NCBI RefSeq assembly: GCF_000372725.1
Contig: NW_005200326.1
Coordinates: 99,043 to 163,042, forward strand
Reading direction: 5' to 3'
Origin: Emiliania huxleyi CCMP1516
Taxonomy: Eukaryota; Haptophyta; Isochrysidales; Noelaerhabdaceae
Length of the DNA stretch: 64,000 nucleotides
The first letter of the stretch is position 1. Each line of letters starts with the position of its first letter. Position numbers and translations under genes: made by a program. The notes below the pieces were generated by a model, which had not been told where the DNA came from, searched no databases, and saw only the letters and a program-made list of their open reading frames with translations. This document shows positions 61,773-64,000 of the stretch, in pieces.

Positions 61773-64000
61773 ATGATGAGTGTTGGCTTGCTGGCCCTCG
61801 CCGTCGTCCCGCCGACGCTCCGCGGCGCGCCGGCGCGCGCCTCCGTCCGCATGGCCAACAAGCAGCAGCAGCAGCCCACGCCCCGCGAGCGGCTGCTCGA
61901 GGAGCTCGCCGAGTACGAGGCGACCAACCAGCGGCGCTCCTTTCTCACCGGCCTGGCAGCCTCGGCCGCCACCTTTGGCGCGGGAGGCTTCTTCCTCAAC
62001 ACGATGAAGGCCAAGGGCGTGCAGGAGCCTCTCGCCGCTGGGCGCGGGCGGGTCGCCTCGCCGTCCTCTGCGGCCGGCGCAAAGCAGCAGGCGGCCACCC
62101 CGCTGGCCGCGGCGGGTGGAGCGGAGGTCGTCGCCAAGGAGCGGGATCCGGAGACGCTGGCCGCGCCGCCGATCGGGCGGAGCGGCAAGGCCGCCGACAC
62201 GCCCACCCCCCACGCCGGCGGCAAGGACTTCAGGGCGCTCGCGGCGGGCGGCGCCGCCGCCCTCGCCGCCGCCGCCGCCTCCTTCGCGGGCTCTCAGCTT
62301 GCAGGGCTGGGCAGGGAGAAGGGGGAGGAGGAGGGGCGGAAGGGGGCCGAGTCGCTCTCCGCCGCGGTCGAGGCCCCCGGCACCCCGTCGCCAGCCCCGC
62401 TGCCCGCGGCGCCCGCGCCCGAGCACGTGCCGGCGCCGGCCTCCGCCGCAGCGGACAACGCCGCGGCGCGGGGCGGCGATTCGGAGGCGGAGGCGGCGGC
62501 GGCAAGTGGAGGGCTCAAGGCGGCCTTGCTTCGTGCGGAGGGCGCGGCGGCCGTGTCGGCGCGCAGCGCGCGACGCGAGGCCGACGTCGCTCTGGCTCGG
62601 GCGGCGGCGGCCCGACGCACTCTCAAAGCTTCGTCGCTCCGGCAAGACGGTGCGGCGGCGGTGGCGGCGCGGGAGGAGGCGCGGGCCGGCGCGGCGCGCG
62701 CGCTCAAGGCGTCCTCCCTCCGGCGGGAGGGAGCGGCGGCGGTGGCGGCGCGAGAGGAGGCGCGGGATGCGCTTCATGAGGTGGAGGCGAGCAGAGCGGC
62801 GGCGAAGGAGGCGCGGGCTGCGGCTGAGAAGAAGGCGGCGGAGGAGGCTCGGGCTGCGGCTGAGAAGAAGGCGGCGGAGGAGGCGCGGGCTGCGGCTGAG
62901 AAGAAGGCGGCGGAGGAGGCGCGGGCTGCGGCTGAGAAGAAGGCGGAGGAGGAGGCGCGGGCTGCGGCTGAGAAGAAGGCGGAGCAGGAGGCTCGGGCTG
63001 CGGCTGAGAAGAAGGCGGCGGAGGAGGCTCGGGCTGCGGCTGAGAAGAAGGCGGCGGAGGAGGCGCGGGCTGCGGCTGAGAAGAAGGCGGAGGAGGAGGC
63101 GCGGGCTGCGGCTGAGAAGAAGGCGGAGGAGGAGGCGCGGGCTGCGGCTGAGAAGAAGGCGGAGCAGGAGGCTCGGGCTGCGGCTGAGAAGAAGGCGGCG
63201 GAGGAGGCGCGGGCTGCGGCTGAGAAGAAGGCGGCGGAGGAGGCTCGGGCTGCGGCTGAGAAGAAGGCGGCGGAGGAGGCGCGGGCTGCGGCTGAGAAAG
63301 CGGCGGAGGTGGAGGCGCGGGCTGCGGCTGAGAAGAAGGCGGAGGAGGAGGCGCGGGCTGCGGCTGAGAAGAAGGCGGCGGAGGAGGCGCGGGCTGCGGC
63401 TGAGAAGAAGGCGGCGGAGGAGGCGCGGGCTGCGGCTGAGAAAGCGGCGGAGGAGGAGGCGCGGGCTGCGGCTGAGAAGAAGGCGGAGGAGGAGGCGCGG
63501 GCTGCGGCTGAGAAGAAGGCGGCGGAGGAGGCGCGGGCTGCGGCTGAGAAGAAGGCGGAGGAGGAGGCGCGGGCTGCGGCTGAGAAGAAGGCGGCGGAGG
63601 AGGCGCGGGCTGCGGCTGAGAAGAAGGCGGAGGAGGCGCGGGCTGCGGCTGAGAAGAAGGCGGCGGAGGAGGCTCGGGCTGCGGCTGAGAAGAAGGCGGC
63701 GTCTGGATGGTACAGCGCACATGCCGTGGCAGCGCGGTGGGGGGAGGCTCCGCCTTCGGCGGAGAAGGAGGCGGCGGAGAGGGCTCAGATTGCAGCAGAG
63801 GTGAGGGCGGCGGAGGAGGCTCGGGTTGCGGCCGAGAAGAAGGCGGCGGAGGAGAAGGCGTCTCAAATGGCGGCCGAGCAGGCTGCTTCCAGGGCGGCGG
63901 CCGAGGCGGCGGCGGCCGAGGCGGAGGCGGCGGAGGCGGCGGCGGCGGAGGCGGCGGAGGCTGCGGCGGCAGAGGCGGTCGCTGCCAAGGGTTCGTCGCT
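61773..64000 (+). CDS. long Ala/Glu/Lys-repeat coiled-coil protein with organelle leader, cut by window end
   Basis: Start ATG 61773 (MMSVGLLALAVVPPTL), open to the last base. The leader is followed by RRSFLTGLAASAATFGAGG, a twin-arginine or membrane-anchor type stretch, and later by FRALAAGGAAALAAAAASFA. From about residue 345 come roughly 25 copies of a 12-residue unit EARAAAEKKAAE (variants AEE, AEQ), coded by a 36-bp repeat at 62810-63700. This predicts one long single alpha helix or coiled coil rather than a globular domain. The tail continues Ala/Glu-rich. A structural or spacer role in the plastid is inference. The 36-bp repeats keep other frames open, which makes false Arg- and Pro-rich ORFs. 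Confidence 0.75.
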   Translation, partial: MMSVGLLALAVVPPTLRGAPARASVRMANKQQQQPTPRERLLEELAEYEATNQRRSFLTGLAASAATFGAGGFFLNTMKAKGVQEPLAAGRGRVASPSSAAGAKQQAATPLAAAGGAEVVAKERDPETLAAPPIGRSGKAADTPTPHAGGKDFRALAAGGAAALAAAAASFAGSQLAGLGREKGEEEGRKGAESLSAAVEAPGTPSPAPLPAAPAPEHVPAPASAAADNAAARGGDSEAEAAAASGGLKAALLRAEGAAAVSARSARREADVALARAAAARRTLKASSLRQDGAAAVAAREEARAGAARALKASSLRREGAAAVAAREEARDALHEVEASRAAAKEARAAAEKKAAEEARAAAEKKAAEEARAAAEKKAAEEARAAAEKKAEEEARAAAEKKAEQEARAAAEKKAAEEARAAAEKKAAEEARAAAEKKAEEEARAAAEKKAEEEARAAAEKKAEQEARAAAEKKAAEEARAAAEKKAAEEARAAAEKKAAEEARAAAEKAAEVEARAAAEKKAEEEARAAAEKKAAEEARAAAEKKAAEEARAAAEKAAEEEARAAAEKKAEEEARAAAEKKAAEEARAAAEKKAEEEARAAAEKKAAEEARAAAEKKAEEARAAAEKKAAEEARAAAEKKAASGWYSAHAVAARWGEAPPSAEKEAAERAQIAAEVRAAEEARVAAEKKAAEEKASQMAAEQAASRAAAEAAAAEAEAAEAAAAEAAEAAAAEAVAAKGSS

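Noticed and set aside
62116-63866. Very long Arg/Leu-rich and Pro/Ser-rich frames on both strands
   Set aside because: They are other frames of the 36-bp repeat of the Ala/Glu/Lys protein. Only the frame from 61773 has a leader and a normal N-terminal composition.

Overview
This window reads as nuclear DNA of a GC-rich unicellular eukaryotic alga, most likely a haptophyte (a pelagophyte-type stramenopile is the main alternative). The basis is genes cut by many short introns, very frequent GC-AG splice boundaries beside GT-AG, signal-peptide or plastid-type leaders, Pro/Ser-rich secreted proteins, a BspA/DUF285 surface protein, a Hint-domain protein and heavy minisatellite load. I cannot name the species. 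A 100-N scaffold gap lies at 29513-29612.

Layout. 1-2100: dispersed repeat and weak ORFs. 2114-5890 (-): secreted PA14-like plus GH63-like glycoside hydrolase. 6000-7790: duplicated segments and tandem repeats. 7793-14315 (-): a GT4 glycosyltransferase that can be pieced together across more than a dozen introns. 14530-16090 (+): staphylococcal-nuclease-like protein. 16392-17831 (-): helical hypothetical. 18049-19605 (+): prolyl iminopeptidase. 20318-22146 (-): Mn-dependent inorganic pyrophosphatase (DHH family). 24524-29500 (-): multidomain EF-hand plus peroxin/dysferlin-domain protein. 29613-30290 (+): aconitase X fragment next to the gap. 30300-34615 (-): PX-domain protein. 36150-40280: satellite, then two secreted Pro-rich/DUF285 proteins. 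40931-43118: candidate DNA transposon. 44298-46941: small membrane proteins and a SnoaL-like plastid membrane protein. 47948-49030: glycosyltransferase-like protein. 50058-51334: Hint-domain gene. 51497-52133: small TIR element. 52342-55528 (+): glycerol kinase. 56939-59125 (+): Ulp1-like cysteine protease. 61773-end (+): long repetitive coiled-coil protein.

The main result is a rule seen in almost every intron that protein homology fixes. The first bases of the downstream exon are also found at the 5' end of the intron, so the donor (GC or GT) sits inside a direct copy of exon sequence, and the acceptor AG is carried by the inserted sequence. Removing the intron leaves exactly one exon copy. 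Inserts fall into a few families shared by unrelated genes: a 39-41 nt TGTGAACAG/TTCACAC element, AT-rich TTAATTAA inserts, TTTCTTTTTT-tract inserts, and short oligomers such as CTTCCTAGACA or CTCGGGCAAT. In many introns the insert plus exon copy has been amplified into a tandem array (for example 14 x 74 bp, 16 x 73 bp, 6 x 67 bp, about 17 AT-rich units). This looks like introner-type intron gain followed by minisatellite growth inside introns.

The genes do not form one pathway. They are ordinary housekeeping, secretory and membrane-traffic genes. What links them is the common intron structure and the shared dispersed repeats.
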